A program made the translations under genes and the position numbers. The notes beneath the pieces are model-generated. The model ran no database searches. It was not told the origin of the DNA and worked only from the letters and a program-made list of their open reading frames with translations. From Deltaproteobacteria bacterium (GTDB taxonomy: Bacteria > Desulfobacterota > Binatia > DP-6), in the NCBI GenBank assembly GCA_005879245.1, contig VBLA01000154.1, positions 1 through 5,114 on the forward strand: a DNA stretch of 5,114 nucleotides. The letters are read 5' to 3'. Shown here one piece after another: positions 1 through 5,114 of this stretch. How positions within the stretch are numbered: the first letter of the stretch is position 1; each line of letters starts with the position of its first letter.

Positions 1-1094
1 AGCGTCACGGTGAACGACCCGGCGCTCGTGAAGGTGTGCGTCGGGGTCGGCTCGTTGCTGAGCGTCCCGTCGCCGAAATCCCACTGGGACGTCATCAAGT
101 CGCCGTCCGGGTCGGTCGAGTTGTTGCTGAAGCTCACCGTGAGTGGCGCCGGACCACTGGCATGATCGGCGCGGAAGTCGGCCCGCGGCGGATGGTTCGG
201 TCCGCTGGGCGGAGGGCCACCTCCCGTTCCCCCGCCGATGCCCCGCACCGTCACGTTCTCGCGCTTGGGCTCGGAGGAGAGCCCGCGCGCGTCGGTCACC
301 ACGAGCGTCACGCTGAACGCTCCCGCGCTCGTATACGTGTGCCGGGGGCTGGCCTCGGTGCTCCGGAAACCGTCCCCGAAGTCCCAGCGGGATGCGAGCA
401 CATCGCCGTCCGGGTCCGTCGACTGATTGCTGAAGGTCACGAGGAGCGGCGCTGCGCCGCTGGCGGGGTCAGCGCGAAAGTCCGCTCGCGGCGCGCGGTT
501 CTCTCCGCCCGGCAGGCCTCCGCCTCCGGGGAGTCCCCCACCGGTGCCGGTGACGGTGATGCTCTCGCTCTTCGCCGAGGAGGGAAGCCCGTGCGCATCC
601 GTCACGACGAGGCTCACCACGAACTCGCCACCGCTCCTGTAGATGTGGGTCGGGTTCGGGTCGGTGCTCCGGGTGCCGTCGCCGAAGTCCCAGTGCGAGG
701 CAATCAAGTCGCCATCCGGATCCGTGGATCGATTGAGGAAGCTGACGGTGAGCGGCGACGCTCCGGTCGTGGGGTTGGCATCGAAATCGGCAACTGGGGC
801 GTGGTTCTCCGGGCCCGGTCCGCCGCCCGCGCTGGGCGTCACGGTGATGATTCCCCGTTTCGGGTCGGAAGGCAGCCCTCGCGCGTCCGTGACGAGGAGG
901 GTGACGGTGAAGGTCCCGGCCGTGAGGTAGGTGTGGGTCGGGGTGGCGTCCGTACCCAGGGTCCCATCACCGAAGTCCCACCTCGACGTCAGCGTGTCGC
1001 CGTCGGGGTCCGAGGAAAGGTTCGTGAAGCGCACCGTCATCGGCGCGCTGCCCGCCAGCGGGTCGGCGCGGAAGTCCGCACGGGGGGCGCGGTT
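1..1094 (-). repeat. Tandem PKD-domain coding repeats (four seen)
   Basis: Four repeat units of about 96-102 codons, counting domain plus linker, lie head to tail. Approximate domain spans are 834-1094, 546-806, 240-500 and 1-197, the last cut by the window edge. The WDFGDG tryptophan codons are at 978-980, 690-692, 384-386 and 81-83, all in one frame. The units are similar in DNA but clearly diverged, so they are old duplications rather than a recent expansion. Linkers differ in length and composition; one contains two copies of GLPGG. The array may continue to the left of the window. Confidence 0.9.
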
Positions 1095-2135
1095 CGCGCC
1101 TCCGCCGGCGCTCCCGCCACCATTGCTGCCGCCGCCCTGCGCCGGGGACTGCATCTCCCGAACCGAGCCGTCGCGGATCGAGCAGCCCCAGAGCTGTACG
1201 ATCGTCAGCTGCACGGGACTCGCCGCATTGATCGCGAAGCTCGTGGTGAGTTGCGTCGTGGGCGAACTCCCGGTGCAGAGTGCGGGCGCGAACGGGATGT
1301 TCGTGCCGTCGGGCTTCTTGCAGTCGATCGAGAAGTCGAACACCCCGCGCCCACGCGCCTTCATCCGTAAGCGGCAGGCGGGGTGCGTCCCATCGGCGGT
1401 GGCTCGGTAGGTGACCTCACGACGATCGGTGTCCCGTCGGACCAGCAGGAGAGGGAGGGGCAGCGCCGGTGCCCCGGAGGGCCCGCGTACCAGCTCCTCC
1501 GCCCCGTTCTCTTCGTAGAGGAGCTGGCTGATGAGCGCCGTCGAGGTCCGCAGATCGAGCGGCCCGTCGACCTGGAACCGTCCCGCGATGCTGATCTCGG
1601 CACTACCGCTCGAGCCCGCGACGGGCGCGATTCCCAGGCCCTTCGCCGAGCCACTGAACGTCCTGAGCGTCGTCTCCCCGGCGGGAGGCAGAAGCGCGGC
1701 CGGCACGAGCTGGCCTCGGATCTCGCCACCAGGAAAGGCCGCGGTGTGCATGTTGAAGTAGGTATTGCCTCCGGTGAGGAGTGTCTTCTCGTCGGCGATC
1801 AGCGGGCGCGAGGTCCCGCTGCACGCGGTGCCGAGGGGATTGCACTCGATCGGGAACATGACCGGTCCCCGGATGCCGGGCGCTCCCGTGTGCACGTGCG
1901 CGACAAGGAAGTTCGTGTCGAAGCCGGTCGACTTGACGCTGTACGTCACGGTGTCGTCCGGGTTCAGGACGGCAGTCCCCCGGGCGAGCGCGGACGACCC
2001 ATTGGGCGGGGTCTCGTCGCTACCCACCAGGGTGGCGTGGAACGTCAGCTCTTCGTCGGCCGTGGTCGGAGACGGCAAGACCACGGAAAGAAGGCTGAAA
2101 ACCCAGGCCAGTCCGAGGACGCGGATCGCGCGCAT
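1..2135 (-). CDS. Exported CHRD-domain protein with at least four PKD domains (3' end beyond window)
   Basis: Read on the minus strand, this frame is open from an ATG at 2133-2135 to the window edge (711 codons, no stop), so the C-terminus is missing. An in-frame TAA at 2145-2147 leaves that ATG as the furthest upstream start. Residues 1-26 look like a Sec signal peptide (MRAIR, hydrophobic core, TTA before DEE). Residues about 29-145 match a CHRD domain, with HVHTGAPG (from 80) and NMHTAAFPGGEIRGQL (H130). C98 and C105 bracket a short loop and may form a disulfide. Residues about 146-347 have no family I recognise; they carry C254, C272, C287 and C318. PKD domains begin near 348, 444, 546 and 647, each with an N-x-x-P start, a DPDGD turn and a WDFGDG core (W386, W482, W584, W685). 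Gly/Pro-rich linkers separate them. CHRD and PKD domains are known in secreted or surface proteins; PKD usually serves as a spacer or in binding. I infer an extracellular structural or adhesive role. The exact function is unknown. Confidence 0.9.
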   Translation of the reverse strand, partial: MRAIRVLGLAWVFSLLSVVLPSPTTADEELTFHATLVGSDETPPNGSSALARGTAVLNPDDTVTYSVKSTGFDTNFLVAHVHTGAPGIRGPVMFPIECNPLGTACSGTSRPLIADEKTLLTGGNTYFNMHTAAFPGGEIRGQLVPAALLPPAGETTLRTFSGSAKGLGIAPVAGSSGSAEISIAGRFQVDGPLDLRTSTALISQLLYEENGAEELVRGPSGAPALPLPLLLVRRDTDRREVTYRATADGTHPACRLRMKARGRGVFDFSIDCKKPDGTNIPFAPALCTGSSPTTQLTTSFAINAASPVQLTIVQLWGCSIRDGSVREMQSPAQGGGSNGGGSAGGGANRAPRADFRADPLAGSAPMTVRFTNLSSDPDGDTLTSRWDFGDGTLGTDATPTHTYLTAGTFTVTLLVTDARGLPSDPKRGIITVTPSAGGGPGPENHAPVADFDANPTTGASPLTVSFLNRSTDPDGDLIASHWDFGDGTRSTDPNPTHIYRSGGEFVVSLVVTDAHGLPSSAKSESITVTGTGGGLPGGGGLPGGENRAPRADFRADPASGAAPLLVTFSNQSTDPDGDVLASRWDFGDGFRSTEASPRHTYTSAGAFSVTLVVTDARGLSSEPKRENVTVRGIGGGTGGGPPPSGPNHPPRADFRADHASGPAPLTVSFSNNSTDPDGDLMTSQWDFGDGTLSNEPTPTHTFTSAGSFTVT

Positions 2136-2143
2136 CCGCTGTG

Positions 2144-2171
2144 ATTAATCCGGCAGCGGGCCCAAAGTAAA
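2144..2171 (-). promoter_or_regulatory. Candidate promoter of the CHRD-PKD gene
   Basis: On the minus strand a -35-like TTTACT (2166-2171) is followed after 16 bp by a -10-like ATTAAT (2144-2149). Each matches the sigma-70 consensus at four of six positions. They lie in an AT-rich island that stands out in GC-rich DNA. The -10 ends eight bases before the ATG at 2135, so transcription would begin at or near the start codon. There is no clear Shine-Dalgarno sequence before the ATG, which fits a leaderless message. This is a weak consensus match only. Confidence 0.3.
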
Positions 2172-2195
2172 CGAAAAAACATACTTGACAGATGT

Positions 2196-2282
2196 CTATG
2201 GCACATGCCATGAGCACATTCCTGCGCATCTGCCCGGGCAGTCGGAGATCCCGTTGCACTGCGCATCCGACGTGCACGGCAC
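2196..2282 (-). other. Cys-rich open frame, possible small gene or gene remnant
   Basis: In minus frame, a GTG at 2280-2282 opens a 28-codon reading frame ending at TAG 2196-2198. It reads MPCTSDAQCNGISDC and then continues with three more cysteines (six in all). The same frame is open upstream to 2702, but I see no ATG, GTG or TTG start that would give a long protein. Codons from about 2232 to 2300 end almost entirely in G or C, like real genes here, while the last ten or so do not. The C-x5-C spacing resembles short Cys-rich repeats of secreted proteins. It could be a remnant of a longer gene, a tiny peptide or chance; no ribosome site is evident. Confidence 0.2.
2198..2211. promoter_or_regulatory. 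14-bp palindrome, possible operator
   Basis: ATGGCA-CA-TGCCAT has perfect 6-bp arms around two bases. A smaller inverted repeat, GACA-GA-TGTC (2187-2196), lies beside it. Both sit about 50-75 bp upstream of the CHRD-PKD start, on the far side of the AT-rich island. The position suits a regulator binding site, but nothing in the window identifies a regulator, and short palindromes occur by chance. Confidence 0.2.
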
Positions 2283-2406
2283 GGCCGGCTGCTTGAACGT
2301 CGTGCCGGGAGGTGGACGCCCGAAAGGCGGCTCATCCGATCGACTAGTCAGAGGGCGCGAGGGAGCCTGACGGCTGATCCGCCGGATCGGGGGTGCGGGA
2401 GGCGTC

Positions 2407-3699
2407 TCAGCGTGTCGCCGCCCGCGTCTCGAGCGCGTTCACGAGCGCTTTCCGGCAGTCTGCTTCAGGGCCACGCTGCGCTCGCGTCAGCGCCCTGGCG
2501 GCCTTTTGCCAGGCCTTCCGCGCCCGTCGCGCGGCCTTCTCCTCCTGCGTGCTTCCCGGGCTCGCGGCAGCGGACGTGGCCAGGAAGCCACACGCTCGCG
2601 CGACGCCTCGGGTGACGGCGCGCGGCGCCCGCGCTCCCGCGCAAGCGAGGCTCGCGGCACGCTCCCAGTCGCACGCCGCCTCGACGTGCGATCGGGACGA
2701 CGTCACGCGTTCCACCCGGGCCGGCGCGGCGATGCTCGCGTCGTGCTCGACCCAGGCGGCGAGAAAGGCCGTCGCCGCCGCGGCCGCGTTGTCGGCCGAG
2801 AGGCGATAGTAGGCGAAGAACTGCGCCGGAAATCCCGGCAGCCCGAGCGGATCGCCGCCGCCGTCCGAGACTCCGCGAAACCCGACGTAGGGAACGCCGG
2901 CGTCGCGGGCGACCCGCGCGACCGCCGCCGTCTCCATGTCCGTCGCGTCCGGGACCACCGCGGCGGGGAGGACGAGGGGCGTGGTGAGCAGCGCCTCGTC
3001 GCACCCGAAGACCTGTCCGCCGCCCGGCATGCACGCGAAGGCGCTGCCGCCGAAGGGATCCTCGCTCTCTCCTTCACCTCCCGCGACGATCCGGGGCGCG
3101 TGGTCCAGGCAGACCATCGGCCCGGGCGGGTCGGGCGGCACGGGGGTACACCGTTCGAGCACTACGGGCGGCGATGCGAGGGTCTGCGCGACGGCGAAGA
3201 GCGATGCCCCCGCGGGATAGGACGCCGTCCCGTCACTCCATTCAGCCGGTACGGCCACGTCGCCGATGTTGAGCCCGCTGCCGGCGACGCCGGAGAAGAC
3301 GATCGCCGGGACCTCGAATCGATCGAGCACCGCGCGGGTCGTGGTCGCCGCGTTGACGAGGCCGATGCCCACACGCACGAGCACGACGCGGGCGCCGGCG
3401 AGCGTGCCGACGTGGTACGTCCGGTCGCCCGTGGCGATCGTCTCGGTCACGTGGGTCGCGGCGAGCAGCGGCGCGAGCTCGGCGGGGAAGGCGGACAGGA
3501 CCGTCACGTACGGACCCGGGAGGCACGTGCCCACGCGGGCGGCGCAGAGCGGATCGGCGGGCGGGGCGAGATCGCGGGTGCCGCGCCCGGCGGTGGCCAC
3601 CCCGGCAACGAGCACCAGCGCGATGAGTGCACCAGGCGCGAGGACGCGATAGGCTCGCGGCGTGGAGATCGAGCGGGTCGAGTTCTTCTTCGATTTCAT
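2407..3699 (-). CDS. Exported nucleosidase of the MTA/SAH nucleosidase / purine phosphorylase family
   Basis: This 430-residue protein resembles 5'-methylthioadenosine/S-adenosylhomocysteine nucleosidases, which cleave the N-glycosidic bond of purine nucleosides. By alignment from memory with E. coli MTA/SAH nucleosidase, E74 (SAFPAEL), E256 (TDMETAAVARVA) and D279 (FRGVSDGGGD) fall at the catalytic Glu12, Glu174 and Asp197 positions. SGVAGSG (136-142) and IGDVAVP (145-151) also fit the fold. Residues 1-37 look like a signal peptide with a basic N-terminus, a hydrophobic stretch (19-37) and ATA before G38, so it probably acts in the periplasm or outside the cell. It is far longer than the roughly 230-residue cytoplasmic enzymes. 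There is an insertion around 152-245 with C184, C197, C223 and C233, and a tail from about 330 to 430 rich in Ala and Arg with C343, C353, C370 and C415. The ATG at 3699 is chosen because later starts (GTG at codon 29) would destroy the signal peptide. The substrate is not determined; a non-enzymatic binding role is possible. Confidence 0.82.
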   Translation of the reverse strand: MKSKKNSTRSISTPRAYRVLAPGALIALVLVAGVATAGRGTRDLAPPADPLCAARVGTCLPGPYVTVLSAFPAELAPLLAATHVTETIATGDRTYHVGTLAGARVVLVRVGIGLVNAATTTRAVLDRFEVPAIVFSGVAGSGLNIGDVAVPAEWSDGTASYPAGASLFAVAQTLASPPVVLERCTPVPPDPPGPMVCLDHAPRIVAGGEGESEDPFGGSAFACMPGGGQVFGCDEALLTTPLVLPAAVVPDATDMETAAVARVARDAGVPYVGFRGVSDGGGDPLGLPGFPAQFFAYYRLSADNAAAAATAFLAAWVEHDASIAAPARVERVTSSRSHVEAACDWERAASLACAGARAPRAVTRGVARACGFLATSAAASPGSTQEEKAARRARKAWQKAARALTRAQRGPEADCRKALVNALETRAATR

Positions 3700-4321
3700 C
3701 TCACCCTATTCGTACCTGGCGTGGCCGCGGGTAAGGGCCCTCTGCGCGCGCCGGCACGTCGCGCTCGTTCTCCGTCCCGTCCTCTTCGCCGCGTTGCTCG
3801 AGCACGGCGGGCAGCGCGGGCCGGCGGAGATCCCCGCGAAGCGCGCCTGGCTGGTGAGCGATTGCCTGCGCCTCGCGGCGCTGGAGGGCGTGCCGCTGAC
3901 GTTCCCGAAGCACCACCCGTTCAATCCCCTGAGCGCGCTCCGGTTGGCGCTGCGGGACGTCGCTGGCGAGCGCCAGGAGGCCGTGGCCGACACGCTCTGG
4001 GAGGCGGGCTGGCGAAAGGGCGCGGACCTCGGGTCGCCGGAGGAGCTCGTCGCCGTGCTCGATGCCCGTGGACTCGACGGCCGTGCGCTCCTCGCGCGGG
4101 CCAGCGAACCGGCGGCCAAGGAGACGCTCCGCCGGGAGACCGCCGACGCGATCGCGCGGGGGGTGTTCGGGGTGCCGACGATGATCGCGGGGGACGCGCT
4201 CTTCTGGGGCAACGACCGCGTGGAGCACCTGGCGCTGGCACTCGATGGGCGCGACCCGCTCGATCGCGCACGCATCGCGGAGCTGCTGGCGCGCACGCCG
4301 TCCGCCGTCCGGGGACGCTGA
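3662..4321 (+). CDS. 2-hydroxychromene-2-carboxylate isomerase family protein (DsbA fold, kappa-GST type)
   Basis: This 219-residue protein is close to the usual length of about 200 for glutathione-dependent HCCA isomerases. These have a thioredoxin fold with a helical insertion, and the best-known member (NahD) acts in naphthalene breakdown. The N-terminus has the hallmark FFFDFISPYSYLA (8-20), where S14 stands where the glutathione-activating Ser of the family lies, in place of the CxxC of DsbA. The C-terminal half has GVFGVPT (167-173) with the expected cis-Pro P172, then LFWGNDR (180-186). No signal peptide is seen, so it should be cytoplasmic. The start is GTG 3662-3664: an in-frame TAG at 3650-3652 lies just upstream and no other start precedes the conserved motif. 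Only a weak AGG (3651-3653) could serve as ribosome site. The 5' end overlaps the divergent nucleosidase by 38 bp. The family is certain; the true substrate is not, since relatives also act on other aromatic or CoA-linked compounds. Confidence 0.88.
   Translation: MEIERVEFFFDFISPYSYLAWPRVRALCARRHVALVLRPVLFAALLEHGGQRGPAEIPAKRAWLVSDCLRLAALEGVPLTFPKHHPFNPLSALRLALRDVAGERQEAVADTLWEAGWRKGADLGSPEELVAVLDARGLDGRALLARASEPAAKETLRRETADAIARGVFGVPTMIAGDALFWGNDRVEHLALALDGRDPLDRARIAELLARTPSAVRGR
3701..3707 (-). promoter_or_regulatory. Weak ribosome-binding site for the nucleosidase ATG
   Basis: On the minus strand, AGGGTGA ends two bases before the ATG at 3697-3699. The purine-rich AGGG part lies four bases from the start codon, a short spacing. 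It supports the upstream ATG over the internal GTG at codon 29. The site lies inside the coding sequence of the divergent isomerase gene, opposite its conserved SPYSYL codons. Confidence 0.3.
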
Positions 4322-4357
4322 GCAGGCGCGCTGCGGGACGTCATGGCTCAGCTCCCC
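4311..4357. terminator. Inverted repeat across both convergent stop codons, candidate bidirectional terminator
   Basis: The left arm GGGGACGCTGAGC (4311-4323) pairs with GCTCAGCTCCCC (4346-4357), giving 12 base pairs with one bulged C (4316) and a 22-base loop. The isomerase TGA (4319-4321) lies in the left arm and the hydrolase stop (4348-4350) lies in the right arm. The location between convergent genes fits a shared terminator. There is no T-run on either side, and the loop is long, so it would be a non-canonical terminator; function is inferred from position and symmetry. Confidence 0.45.
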
Positions 4358-5114
4358 TGTGCCGCGCGTGCCCGGATCTCTTCCAGCACGGGCCGAACGT
4401 AGTCGAGGAAGCGCGCCGGGTCCTCGCTCATCGGGAAGTGCCCGAGGCCCTCCATCGTGCGGTAGAAGGCGCCGGGAATCTGCTCGGCCAGCTCACGCGA
4501 CATCGTCGGCGTCGCCGCCCAGTCGTACTCGCCGGTCAGGAGGTACACCGCGACGCGGGACGTGTCGATGTTGCGCGCCGTCTCGCGGAGATCGTGGTCG
4601 ACGGAAAAGTAGTACAGGTCACCCTTGAACACGGGAGGCGCTCCCTGGCTGTAGATCCACGCCGTCTCGCGCCGGAGCGGCTCGGGGCTGGTCGGCGACA
4701 TGAGCCCGAACATGACGCTCGCCTTGAAGTCGTTGCTGAGACGGGGGTGGTACCAGAGATCGAGATGGCCGCCGGGCGTGTAGGCGGCAGCCTCGAGGCC
4801 GATCACCGCCCGGAAGACGTCGGGGTGGTGGAGCGCCAGGTCGACGGCGAGGTGACCGCCGATCGAGCTCCCCATGAACACCGGCCGCTCCAGGCCGAGC
4901 TCCAGGGCGAGCGTCACCGGGACCTGCATGAGGAAGTCTTTGGTCAGGCGGTACTCGCGGCGCCACCACTCGATCCCGGTCGGCGGCACCGACTTGCCGT
5001 GGTAGGGGAGGTCGTAGGCGATCATGCGGAACTGGCGGGCGAGCGCCGCGTCCTCGAGGACGTGGCGCCACTGTCGACCGTCGCCGCCGGCGGTGTGCTG
5101 GAGGAGGAGCGGGA
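4348..5114 (-). CDS. Alpha/beta hydrolase (N-terminus beyond window)
   Basis: The minus-strand frame runs from the right window edge to TGA at 4348-4350, about 255 codons. The ATG at 5023-5025 is internal: the frame stays open upstream and encodes PLLLQHTAGGDGRQW, the typical first strand and oxyanion-hole region, so the real start lies outside. Downstream come YDLPYHGKS and the nucleophile elbow GSSIG, with Ser at codon 4864-4866. The acid is Asp in TGEYDW (codon 4522-4524) and the base is His in GLGHFPMSEDP (codon 4438-4440). The triad is therefore complete. A cap region with several Trp and Tyr residues lies between the nucleophile and the acid and probably shapes the substrate pocket. No export signal can be judged because the N-terminus is missing. 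Such enzymes cleave esters, lactones, C-C bonds of meta-cleavage products or related substrates; the sequence alone does not decide which. It is convergent with the isomerase, 26 bp between stops, so not co-transcribed with it. Confidence 0.88.
   Translation of the reverse strand, partial: PLLLQHTAGGDGRQWRHVLEDAALARQFRMIAYDLPYHGKSVPPTGIEWWRREYRLTKDFLMQVPVTLALELGLERPVFMGSSIGGHLAVDLALHHPDVFRAVIGLEAAAYTPGGHLDLWYHPRLSNDFKASVMFGLMSPTSPEPLRRETAWIYSQGAPPVFKGDLYYFSVDHDLRETARNIDTSRVAVYLLTGEYDWAATPTMSRELAEQIPGAFYRTMEGLGHFPMSEDPARFLDYVRPVLEEIRARAAQGS

Larger units (their letters stand above)
2136..2406. other. Intergenic region between the nucleosidase and the CHRD-PKD gene
   Basis: These 271 bases separate two genes on the same strand. 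They hold the AT-rich island with the candidate promoter (2144-2171), adjacent palindromes (2187-2211), a perfect 12-bp palindrome CTGCCCGGGCAG (2230-2241), and a 9-bp direct repeat CTGCGCATC at 2222-2230 and 2259-2267. A short inverted repeat, GATCC-GCC-GGATC (2376-2388), lies just past the nucleosidase stop. It has no T-run, so I do not call it a terminator. The gap length suggests the two genes are transcribed separately. Confidence 0.5.

Noticed and set aside
36..1370. Long plus-strand open frame of 444 codons across the left part of the window
   Set aside because: It is antisense to the PKD repeats. Its product is Arg/Val-rich with a pseudo-repeat that mirrors the PKD units, and no family is visible. 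High GC makes such antisense frames common.
1383..2148. Two plus-strand open frames of 253 and 127 codons opposite the CHRD region
   Set aside because: Both are shadows of the CHRD-PKD gene, which has domain motifs, a signal peptide and consistent frame. The plus-strand products have low-complexity composition and no recognisable motif.
2185..2213. Plus-strand TTGACA (2185-2190) as a promoter and the 61-codon frame starting at the same TTG
   Set aside because: No acceptable -10 lies 16-18 bp downstream (the hexamer there is CCATGA), and the open frame has no family features. The start would coincide with the -35 element.
2045..2335. Minus-strand open frames of 96 and 85 codons overlapping the start of the CHRD-PKD gene
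   Set aside because: They would run into the signal peptide and CHRD coding region in other frames, with no family resemblance and no ribosome site.
2376..2388. GATCC-GCC-GGATC inverted repeat after the nucleosidase as a terminator
   Set aside because: The stem is only five base pairs with a three-base loop and no following T-run, so it is not distinguishable from chance.
2393..3652. Plus-strand and alternative minus-strand open frames inside the nucleosidase gene
   Set aside because: They are Arg/Ala/Pro-rich shadows. Only the 430-codon frame carries the signal peptide and catalytic motifs.
4619..5071. Minus-strand frame of 150 codons at the right end
   Set aside because: It is a Pro/Arg-rich shadow of the alpha/beta hydrolase frame, which has the full triad and extends past the window edge.
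1..5114. CRISPR array, insertion sequence, tRNA or rRNA
   Set aside because: No spaced identical direct repeats, transposase motifs, paired terminal repeats or RNA gene signatures were seen. The only long repeats are the diverged PKD coding units.

Overview
The window is strongly GC-rich, and the third codon positions of all four main genes are mostly G or C. Two of the four genes encode exported proteins with N-terminal signal peptides, and one is a CHRD plus multi-PKD surface or secreted protein. This fits a high-GC Gram-negative environmental bacterium, for example a deltaproteobacterial, Binatota-like or Rokubacteria-like lineage. The lineage is an inference from style only; there is no rRNA or other marker here.

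Layout. (1) Positions 1-2135, minus strand: a large gene cut by the left window edge. It encodes a signal peptide, a CHRD domain, an unassigned Cys-containing middle region and at least four PKD domains joined by Gly/Pro linkers. (2) Positions 2136-2406: an intergenic stretch with an AT-rich island just upstream of that gene (candidate promoter), two short palindromes and a Cys-rich open frame that may be a gene remnant. (3) Positions 2407-3699, minus strand: an exported nucleosidase of the MTA/SAH nucleosidase and purine phosphorylase fold. All three expected catalytic residues are present, together with a Cys-containing insertion and a basic C-terminal tail. (4) Positions 3662-4321, plus strand: a DsbA-fold, kappa-GST-type 2-hydroxychromene-2-carboxylate isomerase family protein. 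It is divergent from the nucleosidase and their 5' ends overlap by 38 bp. (5) Positions 4348-5114, minus strand: an alpha/beta hydrolase with a complete Ser-Asp-His triad, cut by the right edge. It is convergent with the isomerase, and an inverted repeat covers both stop codons.

The genes do not form an obvious operon. The nucleosidase and the CHRD-PKD gene share a strand but are 271 bp apart, and the isomerase and hydrolase are convergent. The CHRD-PKD protein and the nucleosidase would act outside the cytoplasm. The isomerase and hydrolase look cytoplasmic and belong to families common in breakdown of aromatic compounds, but a shared pathway is not shown. I see no mobile element, CRISPR array, tRNA, rRNA or clear new defence-type system. 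The best leads are the overlapping divergent starts, the shared stop-codon hairpin, the unusual exported nucleosidase and the Cys-rich open frame at 2196-2300.
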